From: Syntrophus sp964555065 | GTDB lineage: Bacteria > Desulfobacterota > Syntrophia > Syntrophales > Syntrophaceae | Length of the DNA stretch: 64,000 nt | Assembly: GCA_964555065.1 (NCBI GenBank) | Contig: CAZKRB010000005.1 | Span: forward strand, 1-64,000 | Direction: 5' to 3' | Part shown: in pieces, positions 9,624 to 20,759 of the stretch | Position numbering within the stretch: the first letter of the stretch is position 1 | How the letters are laid out: each line of letters opens with the position of its first letter | Made by a program: the position numbers and the translations under genes | Notes under the pieces: generated by a model | Seen by the model: only the letters and a program-made list of their open reading frames with translations | What the model was told of the DNA's origin: nothing | Database searches by the model: none

Positions 9624-9983
9624 TTAAAATCCTCCCTTACTCAGGGCCGATGAAATCTCTTCCAGGCGCTTCTCCGGTGCGGAAATTTCAATTCGGCGAA
9701 AATTTTCATCAAGAAATGTAATCCAAATCGTAATGGCGGTTTCCGGAACGATGTCCGCAATTTTTTCCGCCCACTCCACGACGGAAACCCCTTTCCCGTA
9801 GAAGTATTCCTCATACCCCATATTTTCCAGATCGCTTGATCCCAGCAGCCGGTACACATCGAAGTGATAGAGAACATGGCGCCCCGGATATTCGTTGATG
9901 AGGGTAAACGTGGGGCTGGTGACGGCATAGGCGCCCGGAACATCCAGCCCCACGGCGATTCCCTGGGTGAGGCAGGTTTTCCC
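9624..9983 (-). CDS. tsaE: TsaE, tRNA threonylcarbamoyladenosine ATPase (5' end lost in gap)
   Basis: TsaE works with TsaB, TsaD and TsaC in making t6A37 of tRNA. Only the part from the last residues of the P-loop (GKTCLTQGIA) is present. SPTFTLINEY, YHFDVYRL and VEWAEKI are family hallmarks. About 35-40 N-terminal residues, including the first part of Walker A, are missing into the run of N. The continuous reading frame with acpS across the N run is an assembly artefact. Confidence 0.93.
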   Translation of the reverse strand, partial: GKTCLTQGIAVGLDVPGAYAVTSPTFTLINEYPGRHVLYHFDVYRLLGSSDLENMGYEEYFYGKGVSVVEWAEKIADIVPETAITIWITFLDENFRRIEISAPEKRLEEISSALSKGGF

Positions 9984-10083
9984 NNNNNNNNNNNNNNNNN
10001 NNNNNNNNNNNNNNNNNNNNNNNNNNNNNNNNNNNNNNNNNNNNNNNNNNNNNNNNNNNNNNNNNNNNNNNNNNNNNNNNNNN
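9984..10083. other. Assembly gap (100 N)
   Basis: Exactly 100 N, a size commonly used when the true length is unknown. The missing parts of acpS and tsaE alone need about 200 bases, so the real gap is longer. In related genomes an NAD(P)H-hydrate repair gene often sits here. Confidence 0.95.
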
Positions 10084-10364
10084 GCTTTTCCGTAAAGATT
10101 CAAAACCGGCCGTCCCTGTGCGTCATTTTGCACTTCGATGTCCTTCAATTTGATCCCCATCCCCAGCCCCATGCCCAGAGATTTCAGGAAACTCTCCTTT
10201 GCGGCAAAGCGCGCCGCGTAATGGATGGCGGGAAAAGCCCGTTTTGCACAATAGGCGATTTCTATCGGCGAGTAGACTCGATTCAGAAAGCGCATCTCCC
10301 ATTTTTTAAGAATTTTTTCCAGGCGGTCGATATCAACCAAGTCAATCCCTGTACCGAAAATCAT
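10084..10364 (-). CDS. acpS: Holo-[acyl-carrier-protein] synthase (3' end lost in gap)
   Basis: Transfers 4'-phosphopantetheine from CoA to apo-ACP. The start IFGTGIDLVDIDRLE and the FAAKESFLKSLG motif (metal-binding Glu and catalytic Lys) are clear. 94 residues are visible out of about 120-125, and the C-terminus runs into the N gap. It lies 52 nt downstream of folP. Confidence 0.93.
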
Positions 10365-10416
10365 CTGAATAAATCTTCCATCTTGCCGGATAACTTCGAA
10401 CAGTCGCGGGTGAGTT

Positions 10417-11664
10417 CTAAGACTGAAGAATGGCGTCGGTTACGGCGGCGACTTTTTTCATCACCGCGACATCATGGACCCGGACGATATGGGCGCCGTT
10501 CATAATAGCCACAACCACGGCGGCAGCCGTTCCCTCAATCCGCAGCCTGGGATCGGAAATCCCGCCTTCAGTCCACTTCGCTGCGTCGGTAAAGGTTTTT
10601 CGCGACGGTCCGACAAGGATCGGCCGTCCGAGAGATTTGAATTCCGACAGGTACTTAAGAAGTTTCAGCGAATCCTCGGGCCTCTTGCCGAATCCAAGCC
10701 CCGGGTCCACCACGATGTTTTCCCTTCCGATTCCGGATTGGACGGCTTGAGAAATTTTTTCCTGGAGATAGCCGATCACGTCTCCCTGGACCGACCGATA
10801 AGTCAGGTCACCGGTCTGCATGTCCTTCGGTCTTCCCCGCATATGCTGAAGGACAACCGCCGCTCCCGAATCGGCCACCGTCCGGATCATCCGCTCATCG
10901 AAGCTCATGGCGCTGATGTCATTGACGATCTCCGCTCCGGCGGCAAGGGCTTCCCGGGCCACTTCGGCCTTGGACGTATCGATGGAGATGGGGATGTCAA
11001 TCTCCCTGGCCAGTCTTTCGATGACGGGGATCACCCGGGCCTGCTCTTCCTCAAGGGAAACCGGTTCGGCTCCCGGCCGGGTGGACTCCCCTCCGACATC
11101 GAGGATTGAAGCGCCCTCCTGAACCAGTCTCACCCCCTGGGCCACGGCCCGATCGAGGGGAAGATATCGCCCTCCATCGGAAAAGGAATCGGGCGTCACG
11201 TTGAGGATGCCCATGAGGCATGTCTTTTCCCCAAGGATCATCTCCCGTTTCGGCGTTCGCAGCCGCACCACACCCGCGGCCACATGGACAAGGACCTCTT
11301 TGAGGCGGACCGCAATGCCCCGCAATCCGAAGGGCTGGCAGGAGATTTTCTCCGCAAAGCGCTCAAGCTGTTTCACCGTTCCCATCAGCAGGGCATCAGT
11401 CCGGTCAACGGCACAGGCCACCGCACCGCGGGCCACGGCGGCATCGCCGCCGACGGAGAGCATTTCCTGTTTGACGATATTGGCAACCCTGCATTCCAGC
11501 CCCTCGATGAGGATGTTGAGATGCCTCATTTTGGGAAGCATGGCTGCGATCCCGTAGGGATCGCAGCCCACTTGGTTCAACAGCGTGACGGCATCCGCCT
11601 GACCGGCAAGATGGATGAAGCGCATCGGATGGGTTGAGGGGGGGGCGCCTTTTATATCAGCCAT
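10417..11664 (-). CDS. folP: Dihydropteroate synthase with long N-terminal extension
   Basis: Condenses p-aminobenzoate with 6-hydroxymethyl-dihydropterin diphosphate in folate synthesis. The catalytic TIM barrel starts near residue 140 with MGILNVTPDSFSDGG, and the second pterin/sulfonamide-site motif GGESTRPGAE follows. At 415 aa it exceeds the usual ~280 because of an N-terminal domain of about 135 residues. That domain type occurs in some anaerobic bacteria and archaea, and I know no firm function for it. It sits 60 nt downstream of ftsH, a common pairing. Confidence 0.95.
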   Translation of the reverse strand: MADIKGAPPSTHPMRFIHLAGQADAVTLLNQVGCDPYGIAAMLPKMRHLNILIEGLECRVANIVKQEMLSVGGDAAVARGAVACAVDRTDALLMGTVKQLERFAEKISCQPFGLRGIAVRLKEVLVHVAAGVVRLRTPKREMILGEKTCLMGILNVTPDSFSDGGRYLPLDRAVAQGVRLVQEGASILDVGGESTRPGAEPVSLEEEQARVIPVIERLAREIDIPISIDTSKAEVAREALAAGAEIVNDISAMSFDERMIRTVADSGAAVVLQHMRGRPKDMQTGDLTYRSVQGDVIGYLQEKISQAVQSGIGRENIVVDPGLGFGKRPEDSLKLLKYLSEFKSLGRPILVGPSRKTFTDAAKWTEGGISDPRLRIEGTAAAVVVAIMNGAHIVRVHDVAVMKKVAAVTDAILQS

Positions 11665-11724
11665 TCAGGGACCTCAGCCCTCCCGGCCGTTCCCAACCGG
11701 GGCACGCGGCGCCATTGCCTTTTC

Positions 11725-13560
<1,836 letters not shown>

Positions 13561-13737
13561 TCGGGAATCTCCTTGATGATCATGATGATCCTATCGATGC
13601 GTTTTTTCTTTAGAGGCGCATCTTTCAGGCCGGCGTCCATTCGAATACCGGTATTTATTATTCAAGTAATATTAACCTGTTATGTAAGGCCACCGTATAG
13701 AGTACGCGCTGACCATTACCTTAAACTTCGTTTTATT

Positions 13738-15165
13738 TCAAATCATTTCTATCTTTACGATCCGCCGGGTCTTCTCCCCGAGGCGGACCCGTTCGCTGAG
13801 CCTCAATCCTGCGATCCAGATGACGGAATGGTCATCGGCCAGCAGGGGAATCAGATCCCGCTGTTCTCGATGAATCTTTTCATCAATGAAATAGGCCTTC
13901 AGCTTTTTTGTCCCCGCCATCCCCAGCGGCTGAAAACGGTCCCCTTCCCTGCGGTTGCGGATCACCAGGGGGGGCGAGATCCTATCCGGATCGAAGTAGG
14001 CCGCCTTCTTAACCCCTCCGCGATGCTCAATCTCCCCCCGATCGACAAAGGCTGTTTTCACCACTCGGCCCAGTTCCTTGATTTCAACGAGACCGGGGAT
14101 GTCTAAGGGATAGGAAAAAGGATTGACCCGTCGCCCGGCCGACATCGACGGTAGCGTCGACCCGCTGTCTCCGCCGGCCGGGAAAAATGTCAGCCGACCG
14201 GCTTCCCTCTTCACCAGAACCCGCCCGGGCAGACAAGCCGGATTCAAGCCTCCCGCGCCCCTGGTAAGCCTCCTGGCGGCTTCGACATGGGCGGCCGAAA
14301 TCCGGAAAGGATAGGGAACCAGGTGCACCAGCAGGGTTTTCAGCACCCGGTACTGGATCGCCTCGGGCAGTTCCAGAAAGTCCGGGAGGGGAAGGGTTAT
14401 CTCGCCATCCCGGAGGGATGGAAGAATTTTCCACCTTGCAAGAATCCTTCCGGCCGCCTCCTGCAGGCAGGCGTCTTCCCGGCGGGCGATCCGGGACATT
14501 CGCTCCAGCGAGGAGACAATCTGCGGGTTAAACTCCTTCAGCAGGGGAAGCAACTGGTTACGTATTCGGTTGCGCAGGTAGAAATCCTGACGGTTGGAGC
14601 TGTCTTCGAGGCAGGGAAGGCCATTGGAACTCAGGAAGGCCAGGATCTCCCTTTTGCCCACTTCAAAGAGGGGGCGGATCAACCGCTTTTCCCGCACGGG
14701 TGGAATCCCTTTCAGCCCTTCCAGGCCGCTTCCCCGGATCAGGTTCATCAGCACCGTTTCCGCCTGATCTTCCCGGTGATGCCCCAGGGCGATGCGCGTT
14801 GCACCGACCTCGGCAGCCAAAGAGGTAAAGAAGGCGTACCGCTCCTGCCGACCGATATCTTCCAGGGAATGCCTCCGCTGCCTGCCCGTTTTCAGCGTCC
14901 GGAGATCCACCCGCCTGGAGACGAAGGGGAAGCCCCGGTCCTCACTCAACCGGCGCGCCAGCTGTTCTTCGGCATCCGACTCGCGCCCCCGCAGGCCATG
15001 ATTCAGGTGAGCCACCGTCAAGTTCAGCTTATATTCAGGGGAAAGGAGCGTTAGAGCCTGGAGGAGCGCAACGGAATCCGGCCCCCCGGAAACGGCCACG
15101 ATCACGTGATCCCCGGGGTTCAGCATTTCGAAACGCTCAATGGTGCGCCTGACCTTATGGAGCAT
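13738..15165 (-). CDS. tilS: tRNA(Ile)-lysidine synthase
   Basis: Adds lysine to C34 of tRNA-Ile(CAU) so that it reads AUA. The N-terminal PP-loop ATPase motif SGGPDS is at residues 26-31, followed by HLNHGLRG and GHHREDQAET. C-terminal substrate-recognition domains (TilS and TilS_C) include NRREGDRFQPLGM. At 475 aa it is typical of the long form. It is 177 nt upstream of ftsH and 18 nt after a HAD phosphatase. Confidence 0.96.
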   Translation of the reverse strand: MLHKVRRTIERFEMLNPGDHVIVAVSGGPDSVALLQALTLLSPEYKLNLTVAHLNHGLRGRESDAEEQLARRLSEDRGFPFVSRRVDLRTLKTGRQRRHSLEDIGRQERYAFFTSLAAEVGATRIALGHHREDQAETVLMNLIRGSGLEGLKGIPPVREKRLIRPLFEVGKREILAFLSSNGLPCLEDSSNRQDFYLRNRIRNQLLPLLKEFNPQIVSSLERMSRIARREDACLQEAAGRILARWKILPSLRDGEITLPLPDFLELPEAIQYRVLKTLLVHLVPYPFRISAAHVEAARRLTRGAGGLNPACLPGRVLVKREAGRLTFFPAGGDSGSTLPSMSAGRRVNPFSYPLDIPGLVEIKELGRVVKTAFVDRGEIEHRGGVKKAAYFDPDRISPPLVIRNRREGDRFQPLGMAGTKKLKAYFIDEKIHREQRDLIPLLADDHSVIWIAGLRLSERVRLGEKTRRIVKIEMI

Positions 15166-15183
15166 GCCTCCCGAAACCTTCTT

Positions 15184-15828
15184 TCAATAAAAAAGTGTGA
15201 TCAATTCCGGCAGGTGTTCACAGGTGTAGTCGGGGTGCAGAGCCAGAAGGTCTTCCCTGCTTCCCAGCCCGTTCAGGAAAGCGCAGCTGATCGCCTCGGC
15301 GTTTTTGGCCAGGAGGACGTCATTGATTCCGTCGCCCACCACCACGGCCCGTTCCCGTGGCACTCCATACCGGCTCAGGAGGGGCTCGACGAGACGGGGG
15401 TCCGGTTTCCGGTATGGCCGGCTGTCCGCACCGATGATCTCATCGAAACAAGAGGTGATTTTCAAGGCATCGGTGATCTGAACCGTGAAGCGCTGATCCT
15501 TGTTCGTCAGAATGATTTTTTTCTTTTCCCGGAAACGGTGGAGAACGTCCTCCACTCCCGGATAAAGCGCCGTTTGGTCCAGGAGATGTTCGTCGTAGTA
15601 CGCGTTGAAGATCTTGAGGGCCTCTTCAAACCGCTCCGGGAAGAAGGTTCCCAGGGACCGTTCCAGCAGTTTCAGGACGCCGTCCCCGATGAAACCGATT
15701 ATTTTCTTCCCTGGAAGCTCCGGTATCCCCAGGGTGCGCAGGGTATAATTGACCGAATTTGCCAGATCGTCCCCGGAAGTGATCAGGGTCCCATCAAAAT
15801 CAAAAATCATCAGTTCTACGGCCGTCAT
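15184..15828 (-). CDS. HAD-superfamily phosphatase, phosphoglycolate-phosphatase-like
   Basis: HAD fold with motif I DFDGTL near the start, motif II in ILTNKD, motif III Lys in YRKPDPR and motif IV GDGINDVLLA. A cap domain of the PGP/Gph type lies between motifs I and II. The frame is open 34 codons further upstream (to 15930), but the ATG at 15828 has GGGAGG 10 nt upstream and begins right at the fold. The substrate cannot be told from sequence. It is probably the first gene of the tilS-ftsH run. Confidence 0.85.
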   Translation of the reverse strand: MTAVELMIFDFDGTLITSGDDLANSVNYTLRTLGIPELPGKKIIGFIGDGVLKLLERSLGTFFPERFEEALKIFNAYYDEHLLDQTALYPGVEDVLHRFREKKKIILTNKDQRFTVQITDALKITSCFDEIIGADSRPYRKPDPRLVEPLLSRYGVPRERAVVVGDGINDVLLAKNAEAISCAFLNGLGSREDLLALHPDYTCEHLPELITLFY

Positions 15829-16085
15829 GTGCTTACCGCCTCCCGGGAATATTTCCTGCACTATATCCAAGTCCTTGTGGAATGACAAGCCCTTATCCTC
15901 CCTTCTTCTTCCCCGGTGGAGCCTTTTCAATTGACTCTCTTTTGGAGGCTGTGTTAGAGATTTACCTCGCTTGGATCCGCGTTGGGGCGGACCGGGATGA
16001 AAGGGTCGGAGACAGTGGAGAGATTGACGGCTGAGCAGGGGCGGCCTTCCGAGAGAAATCTGGAAGGCTTTTTCATCAACAAGGG

Positions 16086-16994
16086 ATGAAGGCAGTGAAT
16101 GCCCCCGATTCTGAGACGGACCGAGTCGCCATCATCGGTGCCGGCAAAGTGGGAACCGCCGTGGGATATCTTCTCCGGTCGGCGGGATACCGCATTGTCG
16201 CCGTGGCGGACCGGGATCCCGCGGCAGCGGAAAAATGTCTTCCCTATACCGGGGGCGCGGCGTTCACCCTTCCTGCCGAAGCCGCCCGCCGAGCGAATAT
16301 TATACTCCTCACGCCCCCCGACGACGAGATTGCCGGTCTCTGCACGCTCCTGAGCGAAGGGGGAGCCATCTCGAAGGGAAACAGGGTGGTTCACATGAGC
16401 GGCGCCGGGGGGCTGGATCTGCTCGACTCAGCGCGACGGGTAGGCGCCTTGGTGGCCAGCATCCACCCGATCCAGTCCTTTTCCGACATCGAGGGCGCCA
16501 TCGAAAACCTGCCGGGCAGCACCTTCGGAGTGACCGCTGAACCGGACTTGGCTGCCTGGTCCGAAGAACTGGTCCGGATTCTGGGCGGAATTCCCTTTTC
16601 CGTATCCGAGGCGGACAAACCGCTCTACCATGCCGCCGCCTGTATTGCCTCCAATTATTTTACGACCCTCATGCATACCGTGGAAACCATTTACGCCTCT
16701 TTCGGACTGACGCGCGAAGAAGCCCGGAGGGCCTTCTGGCCGCTCGTCCGGGGAACGATGAAAAACATTGAGCGGCAGGGAACCGTCCAGGCGCTGACCG
16801 GACCCATCGCCCGCGGCGATGCGGGAACCATCCACAGGCACCTCCGGGCCTTTCAGGAACAGATGCCTCAATTTCTTCCCCTCTACCAAGAACTGGGCGT
16901 TCTGACCGTTGGCGTGGGCCTGGAAAAGCGGACCCTGTCCCCGGAGCGCGCGGAAACCATCAAACGTCTGCTGGAAGGAGAAATCAGACCATGA
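16086..16994 (+). CDS. Rossmann-fold NAD(P)-binding DUF2520 protein
   Basis: 302 aa. The N-terminal dinucleotide-binding motif AIIGAGKVGTAVGYLL is followed by a Rossmann domain and a helical C-terminal DUF2520 domain related to 6-phosphogluconate-dehydrogenase and ketopantoate-reductase folds (AACIASNYFTTLMH). It overlaps panB by 4 nt (ATGA), so the two are co-translated. No panE is in the window, and a reductase role in the pantothenate branch is a reasonable but unproven inference. Confidence 0.85.
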   Translation: MKAVNAPDSETDRVAIIGAGKVGTAVGYLLRSAGYRIVAVADRDPAAAEKCLPYTGGAAFTLPAEAARRANIILLTPPDDEIAGLCTLLSEGGAISKGNRVVHMSGAGGLDLLDSARRVGALVASIHPIQSFSDIEGAIENLPGSTFGVTAEPDLAAWSEELVRILGGIPFSVSEADKPLYHAAACIASNYFTTLMHTVETIYASFGLTREEARRAFWPLVRGTMKNIERQGTVQALTGPIARGDAGTIHRHLRAFQEQMPQFLPLYQELGVLTVGVGLEKRTLSPERAETIKRLLEGEIRP

Positions 16995-17806
16995 GCACGC
17001 AGAGTCAAAGGAAAAAGATCACCACCGCGGTCATTCGCGAAATGAAGAAAAAGGGTGAGAAGATCACCATGCTGACGGCCTATGATTATGCCATGGCATC
17101 GATGCTCGATGACGTGGGCATCGAGATGCTTCTGGTCGGCGATTCCCTTGGCATGGTGGTTCTGGGCTATGACAGCACCCTCCCGGTCACGATGGACGAC
17201 ATGCTTCATCATACGAAAGCCGTCTGTCGGGGAGCGAAAAACGCCATGGTGGTTTCGGACCTTCCCTTCATGTCTTATCAGTGCTCGGTTGCCCAGGCCG
17301 TGGGCAATGCCGGCCGGTTTCTGCAGGAGGCTGGAGCCCATGCCGTCAAGCTCGAAGGAGGAAGAGAGGTTGCCGAATCCGTCCAGCGGATGACCGTCTC
17401 GGGCATTCCCGTGGTGGGGCACCTGGGGCTGACCCCTCAATCCGTTCAGCAGTTTGGCGGTTTCAAGATTCAGGGCCGGGAGGAATCCGCCGCGCGCAGA
17501 ATCATGGAAGATGCAAAAATTCTGGAAGAAGCCGGCGCCTTTTCCATCGTCCTGGAATGCGTCCCGGCGGAACTTGCCCGGCAGATCACCGATTCTCTTT
17601 CGATCCCCACCATCGGCATCGGCGCCGGCGTCGGCTGTGATGGACAGGTCTTGGTCGTCAACGACATGCTGGGCATGTATGAACGATTTCTTCCGAAATT
17701 CGTCAAGAAATACGGAAATCTCAATGAGCACATCCGGGAGGGGGCCAAGCAGTACCTGGAAGAAGTAAAAGGAGGCGCCTTTCCCGAAGAGAAACATTCT
17801 TTTTGA
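16991..17806 (+). CDS. panB: 3-methyl-2-oxobutanoate hydroxymethyltransferase (ketopantoate hydroxymethyltransferase)
   Basis: Transfers a hydroxymethyl group from methylene-THF to 2-oxoisovalerate, the first step of pantothenate synthesis. The TIM barrel shows LTAYDYAMA, GDSLGMVVLGYD, the VKLEGG Mg/substrate region and PTIGIGAGVGCDGQVLV. At 271 aa it has normal length. panC does not follow. Its start overlaps the DUF2520 stop. Confidence 0.97.
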   Translation: MSTQSQRKKITTAVIREMKKKGEKITMLTAYDYAMASMLDDVGIEMLLVGDSLGMVVLGYDSTLPVTMDDMLHHTKAVCRGAKNAMVVSDLPFMSYQCSVAQAVGNAGRFLQEAGAHAVKLEGGREVAESVQRMTVSGIPVVGHLGLTPQSVQQFGGFKIQGREESAARRIMEDAKILEEAGAFSIVLECVPAELARQITDSLSIPTIGIGAGVGCDGQVLVVNDMLGMYERFLPKFVKKYGNLNEHIREGAKQYLEEVKGGAFPEEKHSF

Positions 17807-17967
17807 CCGGGTTTACGGCCAGGAGTGGAAGGACCGCAGGATTTTGCCCCTTCCCGATTAAAAGGCACTGGGCGTTCCCTAGCGGCTGCCCTCGGGAAGC
17901 GTCCATCCGCTTTCGTCGCTCCGGCCTCATATCCCGCTGTTCATCGTCGAGGTGAAATGAGATTTGC

Positions 17968-18015
17968 AAAAAAAAGAGGGAGTCATCTCCGCGTTGATGG
18001 CTCCCCCCTTTTTTT
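17968..18015. terminator. Bidirectional terminator between panB and the PPIase gene
   Basis: An A-tract, GGGAGTCAT, a loop, ATGGCTCCC and a T-tract form an imperfect stem (one G-T pair, more pairs through the A/T tracts). It lies between convergent genes and can serve both. The rest of 17807-18108 shows nothing else. Confidence 0.8.
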
Positions 18016-18108
18016 GCTATTTCCCTTTGCGGCAGGCCGGGCTCCGGTCGCAGCGAGGCGGACTCCTCGGCGGCCGTTTATCGCCGTCTGCTTCGCACCG
18101 CCTTTCCC

Positions 18109-19212
18109 TTACGGAACATAGGAGACGACTTTCGCCTTTTCCTTCAGGCCGATGACGATCTTATTGAACACTTCCTGCTGTTTCTGCTGCATGAGATAGG
18201 CGGAAATCATCGCCTTGGATCGTTCATCCAGAGCGACCGTCCTGGGCTGGCGCACTTCCAGGACCTGGACAACATGAAATCCGTACTCGGTCTGGACAAC
18301 CGGGCCTATCTGGTTCTTTTTCAGTGCGAACACCGCGTCTTCAAAAGGTTTGACCATCTGTCCCCGGGTAACGATCCCCAGATCCCCCCCGTTGCCTTTA
18401 CTGGGGCAATCGGAGTTATTTTTGGCCAGTTCGGCAAAGTCCGCACCCGCCATAATCTGTTTCCGCAGCCCTTCCGCTTTGGCCTTTTTCTCCGCCAGGA
18501 CCTTCTCGCTGTCATTGGGCGCCTTGCCAATCAGAATATGACGGACGTGCACGGCCTGCGGTAACTTGAATCGGTTCGGATTGTTCTTATAAAAGGCGGA
18601 AATTTCCTTTTCCGTCGGCTTGGGCAGATCTTTCGTCTGGGCAGCCACCAGTTTGTTGATCCGGATTCCCAATCGAATCTCATCCCGCATTTTCTCTTTC
18701 GTCACCTGATTTTTCTTCAGGATCTCTTCCAGGGTCACTTTGGGGGGGAGGGTGGATTTGACCTTTTCCACGGCCTGATCGACTTCCTGATCCGTGGCAG
18801 CAATTTTCAGTCGATTGACTTCGTTGGTCAGGAGGGTCCTGACGACGAAATCTTCCACGATTCGCTTCTGGAGATTGGCCTTCACCTCCGGCAGCTTGTC
18901 GGCGGAGATTCGGTTTTTGAAAGAGGCCAGCTTACGGTTCAATTCCGTATCCAGTTCCGTCTTGGTCATTTTCGTCCCGTCCACTTCTACCACCGTCCCT
19001 CCGGGTCCCAGGGCCGGTTTTGCTTCCGGAGCGGCCGCTTCCGGAGCGGCCGCCTGCGGAGCGGTTGCCGCCGGCGGGGTTGCCGTTTTCGCGGCGGAAC
19101 CCGTTTCGTCCTTCTTCTGACAAGCCGTCAGCCCGAAAGCGAGCAGGCAGACAAGGGAAAAGAGTATGGGGAAAACCCCCTTGCGAATGCGCCTGTTTCG
19201 TGATGATGCCAT
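18109..19212 (-). CDS. Peptidyl-prolyl cis-trans isomerase lipoprotein (SurA/PrsA-like, parvulin)
   Basis: 367 aa. The signal peptide ends in the lipobox LTAC near residue 31, so it is probably a lipoprotein. A low-complexity Ala/Pro/Glu linker follows (about 40-70), then a SurA-type N-terminal helical domain and a parvulin domain (VRHILIG ... FAELAKNNSDCPSKGNGGDLG ... YGFHVVQVLE). The role is extracytoplasmic folding of envelope or secreted proteins. It is separated from the upstream glycosyltransferase gene by 155 nt. Confidence 0.9.
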   Translation of the reverse strand: MASSRNRRIRKGVFPILFSLVCLLAFGLTACQKKDETGSAAKTATPPAATAPQAAAPEAAAPEAKPALGPGGTVVEVDGTKMTKTELDTELNRKLASFKNRISADKLPEVKANLQKRIVEDFVVRTLLTNEVNRLKIAATDQEVDQAVEKVKSTLPPKVTLEEILKKNQVTKEKMRDEIRLGIRINKLVAAQTKDLPKPTEKEISAFYKNNPNRFKLPQAVHVRHILIGKAPNDSEKVLAEKKAKAEGLRKQIMAGADFAELAKNNSDCPSKGNGGDLGIVTRGQMVKPFEDAVFALKKNQIGPVVQTEYGFHVVQVLEVRQPRTVALDERSKAMISAYLMQQKQQEVFNKIVIGLKEKAKVVSYVP

Positions 19213-19367
19213 ATGCTCTCCTCGTTGAATTGGTTTTTCTTTTCGATCCGCCGGTCACTCCTTATTCTGCAAGAGCCGGTCTTTCCGGATTTTTCAAGTA
19301 AGCGGGGGCGAGTATAGGGAAAATGCCGGTAAAGGTCAAGACTAGATTGGAAAATAATTCGGCAGGT

Positions 19368-20759
19368 TCAGCCGACATTCCGGGATTCCAGCCGCCTCAG
19401 ATTTTCCAGCATTGCCATTCCTTCCGCCGGCCCCGGAGCTTTTTTCGTCCGGAACGCCGCGGGATCTCCGCAGAGAGGGTGTTCCAGCCTTTCCAGAAGC
19501 TCCGGCACGGCCTGCCAAAGGCTCACCGCAGGATAATCGGTTTCCGAAAGATAATGAACCAGCTTCATCGTGCGAAAAGCGTCAAACCATTCCTGGAAAT
19601 GCCGGGTCCTTTTTTCCGGACTCTTGTGTGTTTTGCAGATCCGTTCCCATGCGGCGGGAAATCCATTCCTTTCCAGGAATGAAACCAGGAGGGGAGAAAG
19701 GTCTCCCGCCAGCCGCAGGGCGAAGCTCCCCCCCTCTCCGATGCAGGATTCCATTCCCAGGAGCCACTTCTTCAGCAGCAGAAAAATCCGCGGATCATAA
19801 AAAAAATCTTCCCGCTGTTGGCCGGCGAGAAATCCACACATCCGCTGCCCCGTCCCGAAAGGCACCCTTTGGGAAGGGCGGGCGGAAGGATAAACCCGGG
19901 TGGCGGTGATTCTTCCCATAGGAGCCAGCTTGGCCAGCTTGTTCAGAAAATAAAAATCCTCCCCCGCTTCGCGGCGGTTCATCCCGCGGACGGCCGCATA
20001 GCCCCGGACGGAACAGCTGATCGTCGACCCGATGGCATGGAAGGCATAGGGAGAGCCCGCGTACTTCAATCCGAGCACGTAATAGCGCAGGAAGGTCTCA
20101 TAGCTGCAGATGGCGGCCAGCAGTTCCGGATCCGAGGGAAAGGGGTGGGCATAGGAAAGGACCGCCGCCACCGGGCGGCCATCCTCATAAAAACGACGGA
20201 CGGCGGAGAGATAATCGGCGGCAACGGGGGAATCTGCATCGAGGCACAGCAGCCATCCGTCATCGGGGCGCCGGTACTCCATTGCCCTGAGCCCCGCGTC
20301 CATCCCCCATTTTCTGGCCAGACCGACGCCTCCCTTCTTGAGGGGCATTTCCCAGCCGGCCGACGAGGCATCCAGGTAGGCAAGGCGCAAGCCGCGGGAG
20401 AGGATTTCCCGACAGTTTCCGGCAAGAAGGGGATCGGCGTCCGCCGGGGGAGGAAACCGCCCCATGCTGAGATACCGCAGGATCTCCAGGGTTTCCTTAT
20501 TGTCCTGAAGGGCTTTCCGGCTGACCAGCGGATAGGGGCGATTGTTGATCACGCAGATCACCAGGGTCCGTTGAAGTTCCCCGGGTTCATTCCGGGCCAG
20601 GCTGGCCAGGGTGGAGAACAGATACTGCTTTTCCGCCAGGGCCGGAATGACCACCACCGCCTGGATCCCTTGAAGGGAACGGGAATCGGCGTTCAGGGGA
20701 GGCCCAACCGGGGAGCCGCATTGCTGAAGATAGGCGGAAATGGAAGGAGGAAGGCTCAC
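19368..20759 (-). CDS. Family-2-like glycosyltransferase, soluble
   Basis: 463 aa. A GT-A nucleotide-diphospho-sugar fold is suggested by AVVVIPALAE near residue 33 and the acidic metal motif CLDADSP, with an acidic EDFYFLNKL segment later on. No membrane segments are evident. Donor and acceptor are unknown. The start overlaps the miaA stop by 4 nt (ATGA type), so the two are coupled. Confidence is high for the fold and low for the reaction. Confidence 0.75.
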   Translation of the reverse strand: MSLPPSISAYLQQCGSPVGPPLNADSRSLQGIQAVVVIPALAEKQYLFSTLASLARNEPGELQRTLVICVINNRPYPLVSRKALQDNKETLEILRYLSMGRFPPPADADPLLAGNCREILSRGLRLAYLDASSAGWEMPLKKGGVGLARKWGMDAGLRAMEYRRPDDGWLLCLDADSPVAADYLSAVRRFYEDGRPVAAVLSYAHPFPSDPELLAAICSYETFLRYYVLGLKYAGSPYAFHAIGSTISCSVRGYAAVRGMNRREAGEDFYFLNKLAKLAPMGRITATRVYPSARPSQRVPFGTGQRMCGFLAGQQREDFFYDPRIFLLLKKWLLGMESCIGEGGSFALRLAGDLSPLLVSFLERNGFPAAWERICKTHKSPEKRTRHFQEWFDAFRTMKLVHYLSETDYPAVSLWQAVPELLERLEHPLCGDPAAFRTKKAPGPAEGMAMLENLRRLESRNVG

